DNA of 64,000 nucleotides from ECT2AJA-110-A sp035399845 (GTDB lineage: Bacteria > Planctomycetota > Phycisphaerae > UBA1845 > UTPLA1): NCBI GenBank assembly GCA_035399845.1, contig DAOPJV010000019.1, positions 1-64,000 of the forward strand, in the 5' to 3' direction. The notes below the pieces were generated by a model. It did not search any database, was not told the DNA's origin, and saw only the letters and a program-made list of their open reading frames with translations. Below, piece after piece: positions 25,701 to 32,997 of the stretch (the stretch's first letter is position 1; each line of letters opens with the position of its first letter). A program made the position numbers and the translations under genes.

Positions 25701-26337
25701 ATTCGATGACGGCGCGGGCAGTCAGCTTTACGCGGGCGGGCGGTTCCTGAATGCTGGGGGTCAACAGACTCGCTACATAGCACGCTGGGATGGCGCCGGC
25801 TGGTCCGAGGTCGGCGGTGGCGTCGAAGGCGAGCTGTCGCCGGCTCTGGACACGCAGGTAACGTCGCTCGCTGTCGTTCTCGACGGTGACACACCGTCGC
25901 TATTCGTCGGGGGCACATTTATTACTTCAGGCACAATTTCCTCGCGCGGTATTGCGCGATGGGACGGCGCTCAATGGAGCCAACTGGGATCCGGCTTCCT
26001 GGGAACGCTTGAAATCGTCTATGCAATGGCAGGTTCTGAGACCGCGGAAGAGTCGGCATTATTCATCGGTGGCGTCTTTTCTCGCATTGGCACGACGCGA
26101 TCTCTTGGAATCGGCCGTTGGGAATTGGGTGGGATGTCCGCGTTGGCAGGCGACATGAACTGTGACGGCGTCGTCGACTTCGACGACCTCGATCCCTTTG
26201 CTACGGCGCTTGCGGCGCCGGAAGACTACGCCGCAGCTTACCCACAATGTGACATAGACCGTGCGGACATGGACGGCAACTCATCTGTCAACAGCGCAGA
26301 TATTGCCGGATTTATGAACCACCTGTTGTCTCCGTAG
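19714..26337 (+). CDS. Giant secreted FG-GAP / Ig / propeller / dockerin protein
   Basis: A 2,207-residue exported protein. The start is set at ATG 19714 behind GGGAG (a TTG at 19696 is possible); a hydrophobic segment (ASAACALILLIMDAGVCAAA) follows. Residues about 240-1050 hold 14 FG-GAP/VCBS repeats about 62 residues apart, each with a calcium loop such as DVNGDGYSDVIVG, as in integrin alpha propellers. An FN3-like segment (about 1090-1200) and two Ig-like domains (about 1210-1380, with YQWHKDGAPI and LRWLRDGMEL) come next. About 13 propeller-like repeats with (K/R)WDGxxW and YAGGxF motifs fill 1385-2140, and a dockerin with two Asp loops (GDMNCDGVVDFDD) ends the protein. Probably adhesive or cell-surface; the ligand is unknown. 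Direct repeats flank the gene. Confidence 0.88.
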   Translation: MTRLLHLSPARYPASAACALILLIMDAGVCAAASASTPCCERSGVVTRVATEGVKTHVGYESTGLTIDFHRDDVLMSNWSIGLAGFGSGESAKRVRCIHPSRDRNRIEYDYGDVTEWFVERGDAIEHGFTIFGAEGTHDLVGEFQLDLRIDSILTPILKHDAIEFVDQSGTALITYDELHVYDAAGNERCAAMLLDGIHIQLTFDVTDAVYPIIVDPLISTPIWTAFGGQTDSWYGVSVSTAGDIDGDGYSDILVGASQFDVTGTDEGCVYVHYGSQTGPAISPGTTLVGSQNDAEFGTSVATAGDVNGDGYSDVIVGSWLFSDAFSEEGRVDVFLGTPIGLLLTPAWTIFGGQNQALLGRSVACAGDVNRDGYSDVIVGADGYSNGHSREGYAAVYLGSPTGLATTPAWTIEGEQVDAFLGYSVGTAGDINGDGYSDVVIGVYYYDDVLPDQGRVLVFEGSATGLASTAAGTLQVDQADCHFGVSVGTAGDTNGDGYSDVIVGAHLYDNGEINEGAAFLYLGSPAGLSTTPDWIGEPDVDGAFYGYDVRSCGDVNGDGFGDFAVGAPTHNNNGALAGASFLYLGGPIHPIPQNPIDGGQDDGTGISNGNAGDVNGDGLSDVIIGSFGHSNAVPNEGMARVFAGKTGLPSTGATWSVNGETVDARLGTVAYAGDINGDGFADVIVAAPSHSQSAALQGKFDVYLGSDVGLELTPVLSVEGENGGMQLGRACAAAGDVNGDGFADVIVGAPSFTRTGGDNEGLVRLFHGSSTGPDGSFDWEFQGELEDGFLGSAVAGAGDVNGDGYADVIVGIPGASNAVEAPPHGRVYAFYGSPNGLAVSPHWIVSSDECCTLFGSRVAGAGDLNGDGYSDIVIGEPEKNARRGRVHVYFGSAAGLIAPSAIVLDGAVDNGRFGNGLAGAGDVNQDGYDDLLVAAPEKNSGVVYVFYGSASGIAETPDAQILGQLSDGMFGSAVASAGDVNADGYFDVIVGSPFGGMGLANSGLAHLFLGGPTGLSEEPDWTIVGTGIGNNLGMHVAGSGDVNGDGFADLLVGEPARTTAVFREGTVHSFLGSGYGVSVNPRQRRSDFSGPVSAAGLTGSTDGVVLWMAPRSPIGRTDAVVEWQIAAHGTPLENGDIYQSGTLNTLNQSTLTSISGLAANQLYRWRARCRYAKASSPSVQYSRWYQPRDPGPSRMSFRTAPTTDEPPSIITEPAPINGCFGNFQALIVVATGSPPMSYQWHKDGAPIPGATGPSLVFGRLGTVDEGDYFVQVSNVAGTVTSSPVAVAVERHRVCSITGPDRVVEQDQVLLIADVDAPGSPALRWLRDGMELSDSGNVSGAQSNMLVINSVGIADAGRYSLRVTSAECEVESSAYSLEVLPVADQNWDDRFHQVGADSPVNAMITWDDGEGEAVYVGGSFGRIGRVFCPLVAKWDGDQFKTLGSGLGTDATTTGGVEDLAIFDDGCGEALVAAGAFNGAVTTQDPIGNIAKWDGAEWLPLGSGIHFATAPGFPPVGQQRVYAIASFDAGTGEELYAGGSFPVAGRESTPWIAKWNGESWSRVGGPAEELDGAVTSLHVFDAGGGPLLFVAGSFANAGVTAVDGLAAWNGDMWIPIGTGLSNSLFGSAGVTDMLSFDDGSGAALYVAGTFDQFNGMPLNPVARWTGSGFVSVGALEGLFIQVERLGVHDFGSGPTLFASGFFAANGVFYSLARWNGIEWEYLPAAQSGIIASFASFEHQSQSNLMVGGSINGSESVLLGNIAALQANDELNPLPGEGVDGEIRALCPTSGALGTGVVASGRFLFTGSDVASNIARWDGTDWHSLGTGLQYSGNTIPGRAMVVHDDGGGERLYVAGDFHTAGGVSCQNIASWDGVTWSSVGEGLNNDVLALAAFDDGSGPALYAGGEFTMSAGQTVAYVAKWDGASWTPVGAGMNGPVACLAVHDDGSGARLFAGGRFTQADGQVTNHVAAWNGSTWQQVGGGFGGFSSALMRVNALASFDDGAGSQLYAGGRFLNAGGQQTRYIARWDGAGWSEVGGGVEGELSPALDTQVTSLAVVLDGDTPSLFVGGTFITSGTISSRGIARWDGAQWSQLGSGFLGTLEIVYAMAGSETAEESALFIGGVFSRIGTTRSLGIGRWELGGMSALAGDMNCDGVVDFDDLDPFATALAAPEDYAAAYPQCDIDRADMDGNSSVNSADIAGFMNHLLSP

Positions 26338-26387
26338 TCCCGGGAGCGGGAAACTCCACATCTTCCCGACCGGCGGCGCGAGCCCGC

Positions 26388-26455
26388 GGGTCCGGAAGCG
26401 GTACTTGAGAATGTCGGCCCCCCTCCAACCGGTTTGAACTAGCTGTGTTGAACGT
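26388..26455. repeat. Dispersed repeat R1, short copy
   Basis: About 68 bp sharing GCGGGTCC, the block TCGGCCCCCCTCCAACCGG, TTTGAA and TGTGTTGAA with the left ends of the long R1 copies at 31856 and 38760. It begins about 50 bp after the stop of the giant surface-protein gene. Confidence 0.7.
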
Positions 26456-26530
26456 TGAGCCGATTTGAACTGTGCAAAAGGGCCCCAGGTGGTGAGAGCT
26501 CGCACAAGCTGGCCCCGCATTAAGCGCGGA

Positions 26531-26689
26531 TGGAACAGGAGTTCGGCATGACCACATCAGCCCGCTCAAGGATTCAGCTCGACGCCCCCCGCCACTGTTG
26601 ATTCCACCGATCCTGCGGCGAAGTATGTGAACCCCAGCGGTGCGACCTCGAAGTTCCGGGATCGGGTGTTCAGCATACCCGCGGGATAA
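26531..26689 (+). pseudogene. Terminase small-subunit C-terminal fragment (duplicate)
   Basis: The last 53 or so codons of a P27-type terminase small subunit: EQEFGMTTSARSRIQLDAP, then AAKYVNPSGATSKFRDRVF and a stop at the position matching 19441. One extra C in the run at about 26584-26589 shifts the frame relative to the intact gene. No start or N-terminal part is present. It forms the left part of direct repeat copy B. Confidence 0.8.
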
Positions 26690-26866
26690 CCGTGTCACCT
26701 GCCATACTGGCACCACATCGGCTCCCAGCCGACTCCGCGACCGCGTTCATACTATCGACTTCGATCGCGCGCATTGATTCTCCACTACTCCATAACTTGC
26801 AGTCATCAAACACCTTCGGGCGATTTGTCGAATTCTGCGTCAATCGTTCTCATAACCCGGAGGACC
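26531..26866. repeat. Direct repeat copy B
   Basis: Matches 19283-19620 over its whole length with scattered substitutions, offset about 7,248 bp. It lies downstream of the giant surface-protein gene, so copies A and B bracket that gene. Confidence 0.85.
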
Positions 26867-27063
26867 CGATAGACCTTGCTCGTCCAGCGTGACCAAGACT
26901 AAGTCGTGCAGCGCACTGTTGCACGCCGATTCGATAAAGGAACTGCGTAAGGGAATCTAGACTGCTCGTCGGGGTCCACCCCCGACAAGCAATGTGCACA
27001 ATCAACGCAATCTTATCGACGGACGAAGCGAGGCCGAACCTGCGACGACCCTATGGACGGGCT

Positions 27064-27150
27064 TTAGCCTATGGTCATTGAGCGCCTTCTGACGAATCAT
27101 CGCATTCTGCATCAATCGCTCTCAGAACCCGGAGGGCAAGCGCAAGAGCA
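27064..27150. repeat. Direct repeat copy C (partial)
   Basis: About 87 bp matching the right end of copies A and B (GCATTCTGC, CAATCG and ACCCGGAGG in the same order and spacing). It lies just beyond the 3' end of the kelch/TSP3 gene. Confidence 0.65.
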
Positions 27151-27252
27151 AACGCCGCGAACCGATTGAAGCGATTCACGGCGTTCATTCCCCGAGGATG
27201 CGTCGAAGGAGTGCACTCCCTTGCTCTATCCACGATGCATCAATTCTCTAAG

Positions 27253-28653
27253 TCAACCTTGGTTGACAAACTCTCCCGTAATGATCTGCAGGTCGAGTCC
27301 ATCGACATCACAGTCGGCGTTTAGGTCGAGGCGCGGGCGACCTTCACAATCTACAGAAAGGCCTAAGTTCGTCCATTCACACACGTCGAGTTCATTCGGA
27401 ATGCCATCCCCGTCCTTGTCCGGATCGCAAGTATCCCCGAACCCATCCTGGTCAAAATCACGTTGGTCAGGGTTAGGGATCGTGGGACAATTGTCCACGC
27501 AATCTGGGATGGCGTCGCCGTCAGAATCCGTCGGGTCGTCAACCGCTCCGCATCCACATGATCCGGGTTCGGACTTGTTCGGATCGTCCGGACAACCATC
27601 AACACAGTCGAGCACGCCATCCCCGTCTGAATCCGCGCTCGGATTTGGCAGGTCCCATGCATCTTCTAGTAACGGTTGACCACCATTCCCGGCGTCGCTC
27701 CCACCGAAAAGAAAAAGGGTTTGGCAACAACTATCGTACGACATCGCGTGGCAGCAGCGTTTCTGAGGACTGCACGAAGCGAGTCGTGTCCAAATCGTCC
27801 CGTCCCACGCCCAGGTATCGCTCAACCGAACATTTCCCGGGGTGTCAGCTGCCGCTCCAAGTCCGCCAAACAGGATCGTGCGTTGACGATCAGGATCGTA
27901 GACCATCGCATGCTCGCCTCGCGCCTCGGGACCATCGATTGAGACTTGCGTCCAGGCGGCGCCATCCCACTCCCATGTGTCCTGAGGCGGAACAAAATCA
28001 AAAACAACGGTTGAGCCGCCGACAAGGACTACCTTCCCTCGCTCGATATCGTATGCCATGCGATGAGACTGTCGCGGCGATGGCGTTGGCAGTCCACTCG
28101 TGTCCATCTCGGTCCAAGTGGACGTGGCCCCATCCCATTTCCAGGTATCACCATACAGGGTACTTCCACCGTCGTATCCACCAAACAACCACGTGACGCC
28201 GCCCAGGTCGTCAAAAACCATGTCCGCGCCATACCTGGCCGAGGGCGAGGTCCCTGTCGCGATCTGCGTCCAAGCGACGCCATCCCATTCCCAAGTATCC
28301 GAAAGCGCACTGCCATCAAAGCCGCCGAAAAGAACGACTCGACCGCGTTGATTGTCGAACGCCATCATTGGATCGATTCGAGCGCTCGGCCCTTCAGTCG
28401 ATGCCAAGGTCCAATCCTGTCCGTCAAAAGTCCAGGTTTCGTTACTGGGATTGCCTTGAGAATCGAATCCTCCGAAAAGCACATGAACACAACGCCAACG
28501 ATCAAAGACCATTCGATGATGTGATCGTGCGCCGGGGCCCGGATTCGTGATCTTCTGGATCCAACTCGGATCATCGGCGTTCGCGAAACTAATTGGAATG
28601 ACGACAAGTACCGTTGTTACAATGACTTCCAAGAATCCTATTCTTTGCTTCAT
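27253..28653 (-). CDS. Secreted kelch-repeat / thrombospondin-3 protein
   Basis: A 466-residue exported protein. The start at ATG 28651-28653 is supported by a GGAGG site and yields a clear signal peptide (KQRIGFLEVIVTTVLVVIPI, cleavage after about residue 26). Residues 35-330 contain about six kelch-type repeats (VLFGGFDSQGNPSNETWTFD, then VLFGGFDGSALSDTWEWDG), expected to fold as a beta-propeller. Residues about 340-430 are thrombospondin-3 calcium repeats (DSDGDGVLDCVDGCPDDPNK). The end (LDLNADCDVDGLDLQIITG) looks like half a dockerin domain. Probably cell-surface or secreted. It is divergent from the ECF-sigma/kinase pair across 274 bp, which might make it a target of that sigma factor. 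Confidence 0.82.
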   Translation of the reverse strand: MKQRIGFLEVIVTTVLVVIPISFANADDPSWIQKITNPGPGARSHHRMVFDRWRCVHVLFGGFDSQGNPSNETWTFDGQDWTLASTEGPSARIDPMMAFDNQRGRVVLFGGFDGSALSDTWEWDGVAWTQIATGTSPSARYGADMVFDDLGGVTWLFGGYDGGSTLYGDTWKWDGATSTWTEMDTSGLPTPSPRQSHRMAYDIERGKVVLVGGSTVVFDFVPPQDTWEWDGAAWTQVSIDGPEARGEHAMVYDPDRQRTILFGGLGAAADTPGNVRLSDTWAWDGTIWTRLASCSPQKRCCHAMSYDSCCQTLFLFGGSDAGNGGQPLLEDAWDLPNPSADSDGDGVLDCVDGCPDDPNKSEPGSCGCGAVDDPTDSDGDAIPDCVDNCPTIPNPDQRDFDQDGFGDTCDPDKDGDGIPNELDVCEWTNLGLSVDCEGRPRLDLNADCDVDGLDLQIITGEFVNQG

Positions 28654-28927
28654 GATGTTGGTCCTCCGGGAACTAGTCAAAGGCCGATTTTGCAGGCTAC
28701 TGAACGGGATAACTTCGCGAGACGGCAGATCCACAGGCTCCTGCGTTGCAGGCCGGGTGTGAGCGCGAAAATCGATCAGATTTCTCGCCAGACATCTTGG
28801 ATTCGAGATTTTCCGGATCTTGGGAAATCTGCTAAGCCACCTCGGACTGATTCGCCTCACCACTAGAACACGTGGCAATTCGCGACATTCCTAGTATTCT
28901 TCTCGTTGGGGCGTGTGCGAGGAAATC

Positions 28928-29503
28928 ATGTCGAATTCGCAAGCACATCTCGTGACTCGGCTGTTGGAACAAGTCCGTGAGGGCGACAAGGCAGCTGAGA
29001 CAAGCCTCTTGGAGCTTGTCTATCGCGAGTTGAAGGAAATGGCTCGCGCACAACTCGCAAGAGAAGGTTCGAAGCAACACCTTCACGCATCGACGCTGGT
29101 GCAAGAGGCCTACCTGCGGCTCTTCTCACCTGGCGGCGGACAGTTTCATGACCGACGATATTTTTTCGGTGCGGCATCTCGGGCGATGCGCCGCATTCGC
29201 ATTGACTACGCAAGGAGTAGGAAAAGCCTTCGACGTGGCTCCGGTCAACAGCCACAACAGCTCTTGGCGGACCCCGAAACGCTTACTGACGATGTTCTGG
29301 ACAAACTCGCGTTGGAAGAAGCACTTGTGAAACTTGAAGGAGAGATGCCCCGCGCGGCAGAGATCGTTCAGTTGCGCTATTTCGCGAGCCTGACGATCGA
29401 CCAAGTTGCGGAAGTGTTGAGCATTGCGCCGAGAACGGTAGACGCTGAATGGAACATGGCACGGGCATGGCTGCATCGCGAACTCATTGCGGGCGACGAT
29501 TAA
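28928..29503 (+). CDS. ECF-type RNA polymerase sigma factor paired with a kinase
   Basis: A 191-residue sigma factor of the planctomycete ECF type. Region 2 spans about residues 10-95 (TRLLEQVREGDKAAETSLLE, LHASTLVQEAYLRLF, YFFGAASRAMRRIRIDYAR). Region 4 spans about 130-185 (AAEIVQLRYFASLTIDQVAE, SIAPRTVDAEWNMARAWLH). Start ATG 28928 follows AGGAAATC; an upstream ATG at 28913 is less well placed. The stop overlaps the kinase start as TAATG, so the two proteins are made together. In planctomycetes such pairs are thought to form kinase-regulated sigma switches. Target promoters are unknown; the divergent kelch gene is one candidate. Confidence 0.9.
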   Translation: MSNSQAHLVTRLLEQVREGDKAAETSLLELVYRELKEMARAQLAREGSKQHLHASTLVQEAYLRLFSPGGGQFHDRRYFFGAASRAMRRIRIDYARSRKSLRRGSGQQPQQLLADPETLTDDVLDKLALEEALVKLEGEMPRAAEIVQLRYFASLTIDQVAEVLSIAPRTVDAEWNMARAWLHRELIAGDD

Positions 29504-31854
29504 TGGAAAACGCCAGTCACAACTTGGATTCCAACAATTGGGATGCCGTGCTTGCCATCTTCGACGAAGTACGGGATGTGGATGATCTTGAGCGCGACCG
29601 GATCGTCGGAATCCGTTGCGCCGGAAATATTGAGCTAGAAGCTGAAGTACGCTCGCTATTGAAGCATCATAGAAGCGCTGGCGCTGGTTTTCTCGCGCCA
29701 GAAGAGGTTCTACCGGCCAGACGCGTCACTCCCGGTCTGGCATCAATGATCGGTTCGCGGATTTCAACCTTTACTATCTGCTCAGAAATCGGCAGCGGCG
29801 CGACGGGAATGATTTACCGCGCAAGCCAAGCGAATCCCAAACGTGATGTAGCGATCAAGATAATGTGGCCCGACGCGTGGTCTGCCGCCATCGAAAAACG
29901 ATTCGACGTCGAATCCCAAATCCTCGGATATCTTCGGCATCCCCATGTCGCACAAATCTTCGAAGCCGGAACCAGTTGGTTGCAGGCCGATTCGCCGTTC
30001 GGATCGCGGGTGAAGGTGCATTACATCGCGATGGAACTCATACCAGATGCTCGAACTATCACGGGCTTCGTCCACGAATTCGAGCTTTCAATTGCGGAAC
30101 GGCTGAACTTGTTCCGACAAGTATGTGGCGGAGTCCAGCACGCCCATCAGAAAGGCGTCATTCACCGCGACTTGAAGCCGGCCAACATCCTCGTGGACCC
30201 AGAAGGAACCGCGAAAGTCATCGACTTCGGAATCGCGAAGACAACCGACTCCGACCTCACGATTACAACCATGCCAACCGAGTTGGGTCAGATACTCGGC
30301 ACCTTGGGCTACATGAGCCCCGAACAATGCGCGGCCGACCCTAGCCAAATAGACACGACGACGGATATTTATTCTCTTGGAGTGATCCTCTACGAGCTAT
30401 TGGCGGAAAGGCTACCCTATGATCTGGCGCACCTGTCCATCCACTCAATAGTTCGCGTGATTTGCGAACAGGAACCCGAATCGCCGAGTCGATTCGTTCG
30501 TAGCGTTCGAGGCGATCTTGATACCATTGTTCTGAAAGCACTCGAAAAGGACCCACGAAATCGATATGCGTCCGTCGCCGCCTTGGACGAGGACATTCAA
30601 AGATATCTTTGCGGACAACCGATCTCTACAAGAGCCCCGTCGGCATACGCAAAGGTAATGCGATGGGCAACACGTTCGCCCAAATCATTTGCGGCCATCG
30701 CAAGCACGTTTATTGCCTTCATTATCGTAGGCACAGCCGTGTTTTCAATACATGCGATCAAGTCCACTCCCGTTCGGCTTGAATTGGCGCAGAATGGCAG
30801 CATCTGGGATTATCGACTGGGTCGTTTGCAGGTCAAAGGTGAAGCCGCGACACTGATTTCCGCGGCGGGTACGCCGCTCCATCGATGGACAGTCGATCAT
30901 CAGTGTGGAATCAACTTCGCAAGGCTCGTTAACAGAGCCTCACAGTGGGGTGGCGGCAAAGTTGTGATTCTCGGCTACGGAATCGAGTCAGGATTCCCCT
31001 ACCGGGGAGAACTCTGCTTGTATGATCTCGCGAAGAGCTACGAAACCCCGGCTTTGCACTTTTCTTTGATTCCGAAGTCCATTCGAGACATGGATCGAAA
31101 CGCTTGGCCCCGCCCTAAGAGCGATTTGACGAGAACCTACTCTTCTGATCACTTCTCGGTTCACAACGCATGGATGTTTGACATATTCCCCGATGAAGAG
31201 CACCCAGGCGAGGAGATTGTCATCAATCACATGCATAATCCCGGCTCACAAGGCACCCTGAGCATCTACAACCTCAACGGCGAGATTCTCTTTCAGGTTT
31301 GGCAGGACGGAGGAATAGAAGAAGCGTATTGGCTTGAAGAACCACAACTGCTAGTTTGCGTAGCAATTAAGGGAGACAAAGACGACTATGAAGAAGGACT
31401 AAGCCTCAAAGGCAATCACCCGCATATCCTATTCGCAATTCGACCGGAGCTGGATCTCATTTCAAACGCATGGATCCACCCCTACCCGCCGAATTCGCAT
31501 CCACGATTCGAGGGTGACGCATGGAATGGTGATTGGTACAGGCCCGTGTGGTACAAGCTTCCGTGTCCGATCGGTTGGGCAGACGAAGGTGAAGCTGAAT
31601 TGCGACTAGACTCACCAATCGACCCACTAAGGAGTCAGAGTGTGTTTGTTTTGAAAGTTTTTTTTGATGAACAGCTTTCCAACAAGTCGCCCTACCTGAC
31701 TGAGTTTGAAATCAACTCGCAAGGAGAGATTATTTCAAGAATGATCGGTGGCGATCTGGCCAGGAAGGCGTTGCGGGAGAATCCGAATCTGCCCCAACCG
31801 GAGGACCTAAGGCTGCTTGAATGGAATGCCGAAGTGGCGCCGTGCCGAAACTGA
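29503..31854 (+). CDS. Transmembrane Ser/Thr protein kinase
   Basis: A 783-residue receptor-like kinase. The N-terminal 80 residues are helical (SNNWDAVLAIFDEV) as in other kinases paired with ECF sigma factors. The kinase domain runs from about 88 to 370: glycine loop IGSGATGMIYRA (96-107), catalytic K119, HRDLKPAN (221-228), DFG (241-243) and GYMSPEQC. A single membrane segment lies at about 393-417 (AAIASTFIAFIIVGTAVFSI). The remaining 360 residues are presumably outside; they have no WD40 or TPR repeats that I can see and no family I recognise. The gene overlaps the sigma gene by one base (TAATG). It probably relays an external signal to the sigma factor. Confidence 0.9.
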   Translation: MENASHNLDSNNWDAVLAIFDEVRDVDDLERDRIVGIRCAGNIELEAEVRSLLKHHRSAGAGFLAPEEVLPARRVTPGLASMIGSRISTFTICSEIGSGATGMIYRASQANPKRDVAIKIMWPDAWSAAIEKRFDVESQILGYLRHPHVAQIFEAGTSWLQADSPFGSRVKVHYIAMELIPDARTITGFVHEFELSIAERLNLFRQVCGGVQHAHQKGVIHRDLKPANILVDPEGTAKVIDFGIAKTTDSDLTITTMPTELGQILGTLGYMSPEQCAADPSQIDTTTDIYSLGVILYELLAERLPYDLAHLSIHSIVRVICEQEPESPSRFVRSVRGDLDTIVLKALEKDPRNRYASVAALDEDIQRYLCGQPISTRAPSAYAKVMRWATRSPKSFAAIASTFIAFIIVGTAVFSIHAIKSTPVRLELAQNGSIWDYRLGRLQVKGEAATLISAAGTPLHRWTVDHQCGINFARLVNRASQWGGGKVVILGYGIESGFPYRGELCLYDLAKSYETPALHFSLIPKSIRDMDRNAWPRPKSDLTRTYSSDHFSVHNAWMFDIFPDEEHPGEEIVINHMHNPGSQGTLSIYNLNGEILFQVWQDGGIEEAYWLEEPQLLVCVAIKGDKDDYEEGLSLKGNHPHILFAIRPELDLISNAWIHPYPPNSHPRFEGDAWNGDWYRPVWYKLPCPIGWADEGEAELRLDSPIDPLRSQSVFVLKVFFDEQLSNKSPYLTEFEINSQGEIISRMIGGDLARKALRENPNLPQPEDLRLLEWNAEVAPCRN

Positions 31855-32667
31855 GCGCGCGGGTCCAGCAGACCAGTCCAAGAAAGTCGGTCCCCCTCCA
31901 ACCGGTTTGAAAAGTTTGTGTTGAAGATGGAACCGCGTGAAACGGCGCAGGAACGGTCGCGATCGCAGTCGTTACAGAATGTCACGATCGGCGATGTGGG
32001 TCAAGCCCAGGTGTGTTGAGGTGATCGGCGTTTTGCCGAAGTACGGTAGTAGGGCCCCAGAAAACCACCGAGGAATTGCTGGCAGCGATGATGGATGGGC
32101 GACTCGGCCACGATGTCTCACGTGCCACTCCCCCGTTTTTCGAAGACGGTTGGATTCGCTCTAGTTTCTTAAGTCTTTGCTGACAATCAGTTAGCGAGTT
32201 CCCCGAAAACAAATCACAGGCGTGTTTTTCGGCTTCGGCTTGTCTGAGGCTTGTTTCGGCGTGCCGGTAGACGGGAGTATCCATAACCATCATCGTGTTT
32301 ACGGATAGCTGCGGGTCTATGCAGCATCCTCCACCAAACCTCGACGCCAGGTCGTTCGGATGCCAGCGTACCTTTCTAAATCATGTGATCGACTTTCAAG
32401 GGTTGCCGCGGAAAACGGCGAACGCTTAAGCCGCCCGGAGTGGCCGAAGCGAGCTGCCCCGCCCTCAATGGCCAAACTCGGATCACCCTTCAAGGCGGGA
32501 CCACAGTGCCAAAGTGACCTCCCTTTAGAAAGCCAAGGCCACGTTCCTGAGAATACGCTTGCCTTGGCCTGATCAATGCGAGAAATGCAGGCCCTGCTGA
32601 CGCCGCACAAGTTCGCTGGCTATGGCCCTTTAACAAGACTTCCATGAGTAAAGGCGCAGGCAACAGA
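31855..32667. other. 813-bp stretch without an intact gene
   Basis: Most of it is dispersed repeat R1 (31856-32427), which contains damaged coding remnants. The last 240 bp (32428-32667) show no gene or motif I can support. Confidence 0.6.
31856..32427. repeat. Dispersed repeat R1, long copy 1
   Basis: About 572 bp that align without evident gaps to 38760-39331 (offset about 6,905 bp), sharing for example CCACCGAGGAATTGCTGGCA and GAAGACGGTTGGATTCGC. It begins directly after the kinase stop codon. It includes a damaged match to the 5' end of the 39267 gene (ATG 32360, PAYLSKSCDRLSRVAAENGE) and a conserved short frame (TTEELLAAMMDGRLGHD). So it is probably the relic of a second copy of that gene's upstream region. 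Confidence 0.85.
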
Positions 32668-32844
32668 TTAATCGCTTTTGCGGCGGATCTTCACTATACC
32701 CAACGAAAGGTACGCAATCCCTAATAGCCCGAGTACAATGTTGTGAGCTGGGACGGCTTCGACCACGTATAACACGCCGATTGAAACATGAAACCACTTC
32801 AACATCACAATTCCTCGTTCCATGTAATATCCGTTCTTGGACAT
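32668..32844 (-). CDS. Small membrane protein
   Basis: A 58-residue protein with two hydrophobic stretches (MLKWFHVSIGVLYVVEAVP and HNIVLGLLGIAYLSLGIVKI) and a basic C-terminus (RRKSD). ATG 32842-32844 has GCAGGAA six bases upstream. It is divergent from the HTH-protein gene at 32998 across 153 bp. No family is recognised. Its small size and two membrane helices fit a toxin or a small structural membrane protein equally well, and nothing in the sequence decides between them. Confidence 0.55.
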   Translation of the reverse strand: MSKNGYYMERGIVMLKWFHVSIGVLYVVEAVPAHNIVLGLLGIAYLSLGIVKIRRKSD

Positions 32845-32997
32845 CTTGATTCCTGCCGGGCATCGTCGGGCGCTCGCACATACGAGCACGTCAACATTGG
32901 AATCACCGCAAGGGGGACACATCGAAGGGACAGAATTCGGGTGTCGAGCCCCCCGGGCTGTTCCCCTTCGCAGAGTCAACGGGAATTGGAATAGAGA

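Larger units (their letters stand above)
26338..27252. other. 915-bp intergenic repeat mosaic
   Basis: No intact gene. It holds a short copy of dispersed repeat R1 (26388-26455), direct repeat copy B including the terminase fragment (26531-26866), and a partial third copy (27064-27150). The rest (about 26870-27060 and 27150-27252) shows nothing I can name. Confidence 0.65.
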
